DNA from: Thermoleophilia bacterium | GTDB lineage: Bacteria > Actinomycetota > Thermoleophilia > Gaiellales > Gaiellaceae | Assembly (NCBI GenBank): GCA_025933895.1 | Contig: JAICZB010000072.1 | Coordinates: 1 to 9,160 of the forward strand | Direction: 5' to 3' | DNA length: 9,160 bases | In this document: one piece after another, positions 1-4,749 of the stretch | How the letters are laid out: every line of letters begins with the position of its first letter | Position numbering within the stretch: position 1 is the first letter of the stretch | Position numbers and translations under genes: made by a program | Notes under the pieces: generated by a model | Database searches by the model: none | What the model was told of the DNA's origin: nothing | The model's input: the letters and a program-made list of their open reading frames with translations, nothing else

Positions 1-1
1 G

Positions 2-316
2 CCGCTGATCTACCGCAACGGCATGCCCGTCGTGTTGAGGGCGATGCGGAGGCGCGGCGTCAAGCACGTCATCTGGCTCACGCTCCGTGCGCTGAACAAG
101 CAGTACGTCGACATCAACGAGGCGATCTACGCCGCCGAGCGAAAGTGGCGGTCGGTGATGACGGTGCTCGACTGGAACCACTACTCGTCGACGCACACCT
201 CCTGGTACGCCGAGGACGGGATCCACCTGAGCGGCGCCGGCGCGATCGCCTTCGCGACGTATCTCCACCGGTCGCTGAAGCGGCTCGGCCTTACCGGCCC
301 GCTCCACACGGCCTAG
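2..316 (+). CDS. SGNH/GDSL-like hydrolase, C-terminal part (5' end outside window)
   Basis: The reading frame is open from base 2, so the start lies outside the window; about 104 codons are visible. Near the C-terminus is the block WYAEDGIHLSGAGA, in which Asp (215-217) and His (224-226) have the D-x-x-H spacing of the last catalytic motif of SGNH/GDSL esterases. It is followed by the usual amphipathic C-terminal helix (AIAFATYLHRSLKRL). Upstream, VKHVIWLTLR looks like a central beta strand of the same fold. Known members cleave or transfer acyl groups, often on envelope glycans or lipids; the substrate here cannot be told because the oxyanion and nucleophile blocks are missing. It is the only + strand gene before 2426 and ends just before a strong hairpin. 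I am fairly sure of the fold and unsure of the function. Confidence 0.7.
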   Translation, partial: PLIYRNGMPVVLRAMRRRGVKHVIWLTLRALNKQYVDINEAIYAAERKWRSVMTVLDWNHYSSTHTSWYAEDGIHLSGAGAIAFATYLHRSLKRLGLTGPLHTA

Positions 317-321
317 AAACG

Positions 322-347
322 AGAAGCCCCGCCGGAGCGGGGCTTCT
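322..347. terminator. Symmetrical hairpin between hydrolase gene and rnpB
   Basis: AGAAGCCCCGC (322-332) and GCGGGGCTTCT (337-347) form a perfect 11-bp stem with a CGGA loop. It begins 6 bases after the hydrolase stop codon and lies directly past the 3' end of the RNase P RNA on the other strand, so it can end transcription from both sides. Neither side has a long U tract (the - strand continues CGTTTC), so termination strength is uncertain. Confidence 0.7.
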
Positions 348-349
348 GA

Positions 350-690
<341 letters not shown>

Positions 691-704
<14 letters not shown>

Positions 705-894
705 AGCCTGATTGTACCCCGGCCGCCGAGCCGTCGAGCCGCCCGTGCAGGCGCATCGAGCACTCGGGACAGCGCACGACGGCGCCCTCGTGAAGGACGA
801 ACTCGCCGCAGACCGGGCACTCGAGGGACGCCCCGCGCAGCACGGCGAGGAGCTCCTGCTCGAGCGTCCGGTGGAGAGGCGTCGGCGGGGTCAC
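691..894 (-). CDS. Small zinc-ribbon protein downstream of lexA
   Basis: The 67-residue protein carries two CxxC pairs (Cys26/Cys29 in CPVCG, Cys42/Cys45 in CPEC) with a 12-residue spacer, a zinc-ribbon/rubredoxin-like knuckle, preceded by a predicted helix (LEQELLAVLRG) and followed by a Gly/Ala-rich tail. The GTG start (894-892) overlaps the lexA stop (893-891) in a GTGA arrangement and no separate ribosome binding site is visible, so translation is probably coupled to lexA and the gene may follow SOS control. The function is unknown; such small ribbons may bind nucleic acid or protein. Its last 10 codons contain the rnpB promoter and its stop codon lies within the RNase P RNA. Confidence 0.75.
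711..716 (-). promoter_or_regulatory. -10 element of rnpB
   Basis: On the - strand TACAAT ends 6-7 bases before the predicted 5' end of the RNase P RNA (703-705), the spacing expected for a -10 hexamer. No convincing -35 is seen at 16-18 bp; TCGACG occurs only at 15 bp. The element lies inside the last codons of the zinc-ribbon gene. Confidence 0.6.
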
Positions 895-1526
895 AGTTCG
901 CGGAACACCCCCACGACCTTGCCGAGAATCGTGACGTGCGCTGCGTAGATCGGCTCGAGCGCGGAGTTCTCGGGCTGCAGCCGGATACGGCCGTTCTCGC
1001 GGAAGAACCGCTTCACCGTCGCCTCGTCCGCGGTCTCGTCGTCGCCGGCGAGGGCGACCACGATCTCACCGTCCCGCGCGTCCTGCGCCCGCCGCACCAC
1101 GACGACGTCGCCGTCGAGGATTCCGGCCTCGATCATCGAGTCGCCCTTGACGCGCAGCAGGAAGTCGCCGCGGAGGCTCTCGGGCACGGCGATCTCGTCT
1201 TCGACGTTCTCGTCCGCAAGGAGCGGCCCGCCCGCCGCGATCTGGCCGAGCAGGGGCAGCTTCGGCAGCTCGGCGGTCACGGTGTCGGCTCCCTTCGCGG
1301 TCGCGCGGCCGACGAGCTCGAGCGCCCTCGGCTTCGTCGGGTCGCGCCGGAGCAGACCCGCCCGCTCGAGGTTTGCGAGATGTGCGTGAACCGTGGACGG
1401 CGAGGCGAGGCCGACTGCCCCGCCGATCTCCCGCACGGTCGGCGGATAGCCGTGCCGATCGACGTATTCGACGAGGAAGCTCCAGATCTCGCGCTGGCGG
1501 CCGGTCAGCTCGGCTGTCGTCTGCAT
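891..1526 (-). CDS. lexA: LexA, SOS-response repressor and self-cleaving protease
   Basis: LexA represses DNA-damage genes and cuts itself when RecA filaments form on single-stranded DNA. The 211-residue product has the N-terminal winged helix (about 5-70, with YPPTVREIGGAVGL and STVHAHLANLERAGLL) and the C-terminal S24 peptidase domain. The cleavage site is Ala98-Gly99 (QIAAGGP), the nucleophile Ser130 (GDSM) and the general base Lys172 (TVKRF), so all functional residues are present. The frame stays open upstream, but the ATG at 1526 is chosen because homologues start there, GGAG lies about 8 bases upstream, and the operator and promoter lie just beyond it. Length matches the family (about 200-230). 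An SOS box over the predicted transcription start implies autorepression. The zinc-ribbon gene follows by overlap. Confidence 0.97.
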   Translation of the reverse strand: MQTTAELTGRQREIWSFLVEYVDRHGYPPTVREIGGAVGLASPSTVHAHLANLERAGLLRRDPTKPRALELVGRATAKGADTVTAELPKLPLLGQIAAGGPLLADENVEDEIAVPESLRGDFLLRVKGDSMIEAGILDGDVVVVRRAQDARDGEIVVALAGDDETADEATVKRFFRENGRIRLQPENSALEPIYAAHVTILGKVVGVFREL

Positions 1527-1553
1527 CTCACGCTCCGGGGTCGGTGACAGTGG

Positions 1554-1567
1554 CGAACACGTGTTCG
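1554..1567. promoter_or_regulatory. LexA operator (SOS box) of lexA
   Basis: CGAACACGTGTTCG is a perfect 14-bp palindrome matching the Gram-positive/actinobacterial SOS consensus CGAAC-N4-GTTCG. Its near edge is 27 bases upstream of the lexA start and it covers the predicted transcription start, fitting autorepression by LexA. Confidence 0.93.
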
Positions 1568-1572
1568 ACAGC

Positions 1573-1601
1573 AGGGTACGGACTCCTCCGGACGACGTCA
1601 A
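1573..1601 (-). promoter_or_regulatory. lexA promoter
   Basis: On the - strand a -35 hexamer TTGACG (1601-1596) and a -10 hexamer TACCCT (1578-1573) are separated by exactly 17 bp. The implied start is near 1566, inside the SOS box, leaving a leader of about 40 nt with the GGAG site. Confidence 0.75.
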
Positions 1602-1611
1602 TCCGCGCAAG

Positions 1612-1638
1612 AAAAAGCGGCCGCTCGCCGCGGCCGCT
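1612..1638 (-). terminator. Intrinsic terminator after tRNA-Leu
   Basis: Read on the - strand, AGCGGCCGC (1638-1630) and GCGGCCGCT (1624-1616) form a perfect 9-bp GC stem with a 5-base loop, followed at once by a run of five T (1616-1612, counting the last stem base). It lies about 10 bases past the tRNA 3' end and just upstream of the lexA promoter, insulating the two units. Confidence 0.85.
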
Positions 1639-1648
1639 CGAACGTTCA

Positions 1649-1734
1649 TGCGCTGGAGAGGACTTGAACCTCCACGGCCTGTTAAGGCCACTAGGCCCTC
1701 AACCTAGCGCGTCTACCAATTCCGCCACCAGCGC
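1649..1734 (-). tRNA. tRNA-Leu, anticodon GAG
   Basis: The 86-nt class II tRNA has acceptor strands GCGCTGG (1734-1728) and CCAGCGC (1656-1650) and discriminator A at 1649. The anticodon stem is CTAGG/CCTAG with loop TTGAGGG, placing anticodon GAG at 1700-1698 (reads CUC, and CUU by wobble). The long variable arm GGCC-TTAACA-GGCC is typical of tRNA-Leu, and the T-loop GTTCAAGTC is standard. CCA is not encoded, as is common in actinobacteria. A -10-like TACACT lies upstream and a terminator downstream, so it is probably its own transcription unit. Confidence 0.96.
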
Positions 1735-1746
1735 GAGAGCCCGCGC

Positions 1747-1752
1747 AGTGTA
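1747..1752 (-). promoter_or_regulatory. Candidate -10 element of tRNA-Leu
   Basis: TACACT on the - strand fits TANNNT and lies 12 bases before the mature tRNA 5' end, giving a start near 1740 with a short leader for RNase P to remove. No clear -35 is visible; that region falls in the end of secG. Confidence 0.5.
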
Positions 1753-1764
1753 GCGCCGCTCCCT

Positions 1765-1989
1765 CTAGCCCTTGAGGTAATGGAAGAGCGCGATGCTGTT
1801 GGCGAAGAAGAGCACCGTGAGCACGACGGTGACCCGCGTCAGGTTCCGCTCGACGATGTGCGTTCCGCCCTGCGACGCCGGGGTGAATCCCATTCCGCCC
1901 ATGCCCGCGTCGCGGCCGGAATGCATGAGAACGAGCGACGTCAGACCGACGACGATGAGCACCTGGGCGACTGCGAGGAACGTGAGCAC
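1765..1989 (-). CDS. secG: SecG, preprotein translocase subunit
   Basis: SecG is the small non-essential subunit of the SecYEG channel in the cytoplasmic membrane and helps SecA-driven protein export. The 74-residue product has two hydrophobic segments (about 2-22 and 53-70), the polar loop with SGRDAGMGGMGF, and the typical second-helix entry ERNLTRVTVVLTVLFFANS; length fits the family. It starts at GTG (1989-1987) with GAGGT a few bases upstream. The preceding response-regulator stop codon is part of that ribosome binding site and only 4 bases separate the two genes, so they are probably one operon. SecG genes often follow glycolytic genes (gapA-pgk-tpiA); the response-regulator neighbour here is unusual. 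Confidence 0.92.
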   Translation of the reverse strand: MLTFLAVAQVLIVVGLTSLVLMHSGRDAGMGGMGFTPASQGGTHIVERNLTRVTVVLTVLFFANSIALFHYLKG

Positions 1990-1993
1990 GACC

Positions 1994-2395
1994 TCAGGGT
2001 AGCCGCCGTTGCGTCACTTCGACGATCGCCGCGACGAGCTCCGAGGCGATGCGGTCCTTCGTGACGTAGCCGGACGCGCCGGCCTCCCGCGAGCGGTCGA
2101 CGTCGGCGCGCGAGTTCGAGCCGGTGAGCATGAGCACGCGGGTGTCCTCGAGTTCCGCCCGGATCTCGCGGGTGGCCTCGAAGCCGTCGAGCACCGGCAT
2201 GCTCACGTCCATCAGGACGAGGTCCGGATCGAGTCTGCGCGCGAGCTCGACCGCCTCGCTCCCGTCGCTCGCCTGACCGACGACCTCGATCCGCTCGTCG
2301 GCGGCAAGGATCGCCTGCAGCGCCTCGGCGAAGAGCCGGTGGTCGTCGGCGATCAGGATGCGGAGCGGCTTCGGCTTCTTCGCGCGGCGGGGCAC
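1994..2395 (-). CDS. Single-domain response regulator (receiver only)
   Basis: The 133-residue product is a receiver (REC) domain, NarL-like in sequence, with no output domain. The acidic pocket is Asp17-Asp18, the phospho-acceptor is Asp63 (LMDVSMP), and the switch residues are Thr91 (LTGSNS) and Lys113 (VTKD); all are intact, so it should be phosphorylated by a histidine kinase. A basic leader (RRAKKPKP) precedes the fold. The GTG at 2395 is chosen because the fold begins just after it and AGGA lies 7 bases upstream. It may act as a CheY/Spo0F-like phosphorelay or protein-binding module. No kinase is present in the window. It stands directly upstream of secG and is divergent from the 65-residue gene at 2426. 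Confidence 0.88.
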   Translation of the reverse strand: MPRRAKKPKPLRILIADDHRLFAEALQAILAADERIEVVGQASDGSEAVELARRLDPDLVLMDVSMPVLDGFEATREIRAELEDTRVLMLTGSNSRADVDRSREAGASGYVTKDRIASELVAAIVEVTQRRLP

Positions 2396-2413
2396 CTGTC
2401 CATCCTGCCCTGT

Positions 2414-2419
2414 TAGCGT
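2414..2419 (+). promoter_or_regulatory. -10 element for a leaderless + strand gene
   Basis: TAGCGT fits TANNNT and is followed by exactly 6 bases (CGATCT) before the GTG start at 2426. No ribosome binding site is present, so the transcript probably begins at or next to the start codon. It lies in the 30-bp spacer of a divergent gene pair. Confidence 0.5.
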
Positions 2420-2425
2420 CGATCT

Positions 2426-2623
2426 GTGGAAGCGGACGTCCGCGAGCGGATCCAGAAGCTGCTCGTCACGGGCGACAACCGGCTCAAACAGGGCGTCGAC
2501 CCGACGAAGGCGCGCGAGAGCTGGGAGCAGGCGCTCGCCCTCGCACGCGAGGCCGGGCTGGAGGACCGGATCCGGCCGCTCGTCGAGGTCAGGCTCCACG
2601 ACCTGAACGCGCGGCCCGACTGA
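2426..2623 (+). CDS. Small helical (TPR-like) protein of unknown function
   Basis: The 65-residue product is charged and predicted all-helical: about 3-21, 26-43 (ARESWEQALALAREAG, close to a TPR helix with the W/A/A pattern) and 45-60. It has no membrane segment or cysteine and is probably cytosolic. Evidence that it is real: it fills the space between two - strand genes, composition is protein-like, and a -10 element sits the right distance for a leaderless GTG start. Its last 35 bases overlap the end of the convergent glycosyltransferase gene. I do not recognise a characterised homologue; one degenerate TPR or a coiled helix bundle for protein contacts is the best description. Confidence 0.65.
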   Translation: MEADVRERIQKLLVTGDNRLKQGVDPTKARESWEQALALAREAGLEDRIRPLVEVRLHDLNARPD

Positions 2624-3578
2624 GGATCGCCTCGATCCGCTCCGCCTGGAGGCGGACGTCGTGCGCCGCCGTCGCGTCGCGTGCGGCCTCGTTCGGACTC
2701 GGCAGCGCGGCGGCCTGCTCGAGCCCCCGCGCGAGCGCATCGACGTCGAGCGGGTCGACGAGCACGCCGGCCTCGGGCGGCACGAAACCGGGCGGCCCGC
2801 CGATCCGCGTCGCCACGACGGAACGGCCGCAGGCCATCGCCTCGAGCAGCGCCTGGCCGAGCGGCTCCACAAGGCTCGGCTGCGCGAGGACGCGACACTC
2901 CGCGATGAGATGCGGAACCTCTTGATGCGGGACGCGCCCGAGCAGGCGGACTCGATCGCGTCCCTCGAGCCGGGAGCGAAGCGGCCCGTCGCCGGCGAAC
3001 GTGAGCGTTCCCTCGCCGAGGCGGGCAAAGGCGTCGGCAAGGCGGACGACGTTCTTCCGGTCGTCGAGCGCGCCGACGCAGAGGAAGCCGGCGGGCCCGG
3101 ACGGCGGAGCGGTGACCGCGAAACGCTCGCGGTCGACGCCGCTCGACACGACCTCCACCTTGCCGCGCGCCTCCGGCAGCTTCGTCTCGAGCTCCCGCTG
3201 CAGGTAGCCGGAGACGCAGATCACGGTCGAGGCCCGGCGGACGACGAGCCGGGTGACGGCCGTCACGCCCGGGATCGCGCCGATGTTGCGGACATCCCTC
3301 CCGTGCGCCGTGACGACGAGCGGGGCGCGGCCGGCGACCGCGGCGATCAGGCCCGAGGGCACCAGGAAGTGTGCGTAGACCACGTCCGGCCTTTGCGCCG
3401 AGAGCGTCCTCCGCGCAAGCGTCAGGTAGCGGAGCTTCCCGCCGGCACGGGTGTCGAGGACGGCGCGTTCGATCTCGTGCCCTCGCACCGCGAGCTCGCG
3501 TTCGACCTGCGCGACGAACGTCCCGAGATCCGGAGCGTCGGGGCCCGGGTACATCTGCGAGACGAGGAGGATGCGCAC
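2589..3578 (-). CDS. GT4-type glycosyltransferase
   Basis: A retaining GT-B glycosyltransferase of 329 residues that would transfer a sugar from a nucleotide-sugar donor to an envelope glycan, lipid or small-molecule acceptor. The N-terminal acceptor domain starts with MRILLVSQMYPGPDAPDLGTF, and TAHGRD (90-95) and VSSGVD (144-149) are typical landmarks. The donor domain begins near FLCVGALDDRKN (165-176) and carries the family EX7E motif at Glu238 and Glu246 (EPLGQALLEAMACG) and the IGGPPG loop. It is slightly shorter than the usual 350-400 residues but has both domains. The GTG start (3578-3576) has no ribosome binding site; a TACGCT -10 lies 6 bases upstream, so a leaderless start is likely. 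Donor and acceptor are unknown. It may have its own promoter rather than belong to the cupin operon upstream. Confidence 0.9.
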   Translation of the reverse strand: MRILLVSQMYPGPDAPDLGTFVAQVERELAVRGHEIERAVLDTRAGGKLRYLTLARRTLSAQRPDVVYAHFLVPSGLIAAVAGRAPLVVTAHGRDVRNIGAIPGVTAVTRLVVRRASTVICVSGYLQRELETKLPEARGKVEVVSSGVDRERFAVTAPPSGPAGFLCVGALDDRKNVVRLADAFARLGEGTLTFAGDGPLRSRLEGRDRVRLLGRVPHQEVPHLIAECRVLAQPSLVEPLGQALLEAMACGRSVVATRIGGPPGFVPPEAGVLVDPLDVDALARGLEQAAALPSPNEAARDATAAHDVRLQAERIEAILSRAARSGRGA

Positions 3579-3605
3579 GGGGCCAGCGTACGCGGGCCCC
3601 GTGCG
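3574..3605. repeat. 32-bp near-perfect palindrome over the glycosyltransferase start
   Basis: CGCACGGGGCC (3574-3584) and GGCCCCGTGCG (3595-3605) are exact inverted 11-mers; between them the 8-bp palindrome GCGTACGC (3586-3593) continues the symmetry after one mismatched pair. The element starts 12 bases past the stop of the antitoxin-like gene and covers the start codon and -10 of the glycosyltransferase. It could be a terminator stem (no U tract follows) or an operator. Confidence 0.75.
3585..3590 (-). promoter_or_regulatory. -10 element for leaderless glycosyltransferase mRNA
   Basis: TACGCT on the - strand fits TANNNT and is followed by exactly 6 bases (GGCCCC) before the GTG start at 3578. 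There is no Shine-Dalgarno sequence. It lies at the centre of the palindrome 3574-3605. Confidence 0.5.
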
Positions 3606-3617
3606 GAGATCGGCGAC

Positions 3618-3965
3618 TCAGGCGGCTGCGGCGCTGCGGACGGCCTCGACGACGAAGTCGGAGCGGCCCTCGAAGAGCAGGTCGAGCAGGCGGCTGGCGC
3701 CGAGCATGCCGGCGGGGCGCCGGAGCAGCGCCAGGAGCCGCGTCTCGTCCAGGCCGACGGCGCGGGCAGCCTTGACGGCCTCCCGGACGCCGGCCGGGAT
3801 CGAGCCGCCGGGGCCGAACTGCCAGGCCGGATAGAGCCACTCGTCGCGGTCGCGGACGGCGAAGAGCTCGCCGCGATCCCGGAGCTGCTCGATCTCGTTC
3901 GGGTTGACGCCCAGCCGGCTCGAGAGCCACGAGCCGGGGAGCGGGGTGGTCAGCGTGTCGTGCAT
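3618..3965 (-). CDS. Orphan Xre/MbcA/ParS antitoxin-like DNA-binding protein
   Basis: The 115-residue protein has an N-terminal helix-turn-helix-like stretch (WLSSRLGVNPNEIEQLRDRGEL, about 13-34), a middle patch WLYPAWQF (43-50), and a helical C-terminal part ending in RLLDLLFEGRSDFVVEAVRSA. This order (HTH, Y-P-A-W-Q-F, then a DLL-x-x-GR helix pair) recalls antitoxins of the Xre/MbcA/ParS (DUF2384) group, which pair with RES-domain toxins. No RES or other toxin gene is seen beside it, so it may be an orphan regulator. It starts at ATG (3965) with AAGGAG 6 bases upstream and follows the small membrane peptide by 21 bases, so it is the third gene of the cupin operon. The gene is certain; the family link is a judgement from motif order. 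Confidence 0.75.
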   Translation of the reverse strand: MHDTLTTPLPGSWLSSRLGVNPNEIEQLRDRGELFAVRDRDEWLYPAWQFGPGGSIPAGVREAVKAARAVGLDETRLLALLRRPAGMLGASRLLDLLFEGRSDFVVEAVRSAAAA

Positions 3966-3986
3966 CTCGGTCTCCTTCGTTCTCGT

Positions 3987-4085
3987 TCAGGCAACGCCCA
4001 CGCGCCCCACCCTCAGCACGAGGCCGAGGACGGCGAGCGCGAGCAGGACGACGACCAGGCCGCTGAAGAAGAGGCGGCGGCGCAT
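3987..4085 (-). CDS. 32-residue single-pass membrane peptide
   Basis: Starting at ATG (4085-4083), which overlaps the cupin stop by one base (TGATG), a 33-codon frame encodes a basic N-terminus (MRRRLFF), an uninterrupted hydrophobic segment of Leu/Val/Ala/Gly (about residues 9-24) and a short basic tail (RVGRVGVA). By the positive-inside rule it would be a one-span inner-membrane peptide. It exactly fills the gap between the cupin and the antitoxin-like gene, and translational coupling supports expression. No family is recognised. Composition bias could make a hydrophobic frame by chance in GC-rich DNA, but the exact fit and coupling argue against this. Confidence 0.6.
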   Translation of the reverse strand: MRRRLFFSGLVVVLLALAVLGLVLRVGRVGVA

Positions 4086-4663
4086 CAGATCGACGCGGCG
4101 ACCGCAGGCGCCGCAGGCTCGGCGGGCACGTAGACGGCGCCGTAGCCGAGCAGACGGCCGACGGGGGCGCCGAGGGCGAGCCCGATCCGCTGCACGATCG
4201 CCGGCGGGAACGGCAACTGAACCGTGTCGAAGTGCGCATTCGCGATCACCGCGAGGCGCAGCGGGTTCGGCATGCCCTTCCGGTTCGTCTTGCCGTCGGC
4301 GGCGAGCGCGAACATCGTCTCGAGCAGAGCCTCGAACTCGAGTGCCGGGCGCACCTCGCAGACGAAGTGGGCCTCCTCGTCACCCGCGTTCCAGAACTTG
4401 TGCGGCGTGCCGGCCGGCACCGTCAGCCGCCGGCCCGGCCCTGCGACGAGCTTCTTCCGGCCGATGCGGAAGCCGACGCTGCCGCGCAGGATCTCGAAGC
4501 GCTCCTCCTGGCCCGGATGGACGTGGGCAGCCGCGACGAAGCCGTTCGGCTGCACGTACGTCTCGATCACGACGGCCTGGCCGCTCGTCTCGCGGGAGGT
4601 CTGGCGAAAGACGATGCGCTCGCCGGTGACCGGGTTGTAGATCGTGTCTCCTGCATGAATCAT
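4085..4663 (-). CDS. Cupin-domain protein with intact metal site
   Basis: The 192-residue protein has an N-terminal cupin barrel and a helical, Ala/Pro-rich C-terminal extension (about 115-192). Cupin motif 1 runs Gly41 to Gly61 with His47, His49 and Glu54; motif 2 runs Gly77 to Asn92 with PAG and His88. Both match the consensus spacing exactly, so a bound metal is likely. Single cupins range from dioxygenases and isomerases to sugar-binding proteins; the substrate is not evident. The tail includes LLGYGAVYVPAEP and mildly hydrophobic stretches. The start at 4663 is chosen because GGAG lies 8 bases upstream and the fold begins immediately. It leads an operon with the membrane peptide and the antitoxin-like gene, and is divergent from the BTAD regulator across a spacer with 11-bp direct repeats. 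Confidence 0.87.
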   Translation of the reverse strand: MIHAGDTIYNPVTGERIVFRQTSRETSGQAVVIETYVQPNGFVAAAHVHPGQEERFEILRGSVGFRIGRKKLVAGPGRRLTVPAGTPHKFWNAGDEEAHFVCEVRPALEFEALLETMFALAADGKTNRKGMPNPLRLAVIANAHFDTVQLPFPPAIVQRIGLALGAPVGRLLGYGAVYVPAEPAAPAVAASI

Positions 4664-4699
4664 TCGGGGTGCTCCTTCCAGTCGTTCGTGGGTAGGAGC

Positions 4700-4705
4700 A
4701 CCATC
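4700..4705 (-). promoter_or_regulatory. Tentative -10 of the cupin operon
   Basis: GATGGT on the - strand lies 7-8 bp downstream of the last 11-bp repeat, roughly where SARP-activated promoters have their -10. It would give a leader of about 30 nt with the AAGGAG site. It is a weak hexamer and no -35 is visible, as would be expected for an activator-dependent promoter. Confidence 0.3.
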
Positions 4706-4713
4706 GAGGCGGC

Positions 4714-4742
4714 TGCTTAATTTCTGCTTGAGGCCTGCTTGA
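4714..4742 (-). promoter_or_regulatory. Three heptamer direct repeats at 11-bp steps (putative SARP/BTAD operator)
   Basis: Read on the - strand: TCAAGCA (4742-4736), TCAAGCA (4731-4725) and TTAAGCA (4720-4714), each exactly 11 bp from the next. The flanking bases are also partly shared (CTCAAGCAG twice). SARP-family regulators with OmpR-like winged helices bind heptamers related to TCGAGXX at 11-bp spacing over the -35 region. The repeats point toward the cupin operon, while their other end abuts the ribosome binding site of the BTAD regulator gene, so one site could serve both genes. Confidence 0.7.
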
Positions 4743-4749
4743 GAGGGGG

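Noticed and set aside
60..66. Isolated TCAAGCA heptamer like those in the divergent spacer
   Set aside because: Single copy inside a coding region with no 11-bp partner; chance match.
1527..1691. N-terminal extension of LexA into the tRNA-Leu region
   Set aside because: It would translate the promoter, SOS box, terminator and part of the tRNA; the ATG at 1526 has a ribosome binding site and the family N-terminus.
2998..3011. SOS-box-like GAAC-N6-GTTC
   Set aside because: The spacer is 6 rather than 4 bases, and it lies inside the glycosyltransferase coding region.
2661..4133. 490-codon + strand open frame antisense to the glycosyltransferase and antitoxin-like gene
   Set aside because: Low-complexity Arg/Glu/Ala composition, no domain, and it runs opposite to genes with clear motifs.
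4717..4722. TTAATT as a + strand -10 for the BTAD regulator
   Set aside because: It is part of the heptamer repeat array and has no -35 at suitable distance, so it is not supported as a promoter, though it is not excluded.
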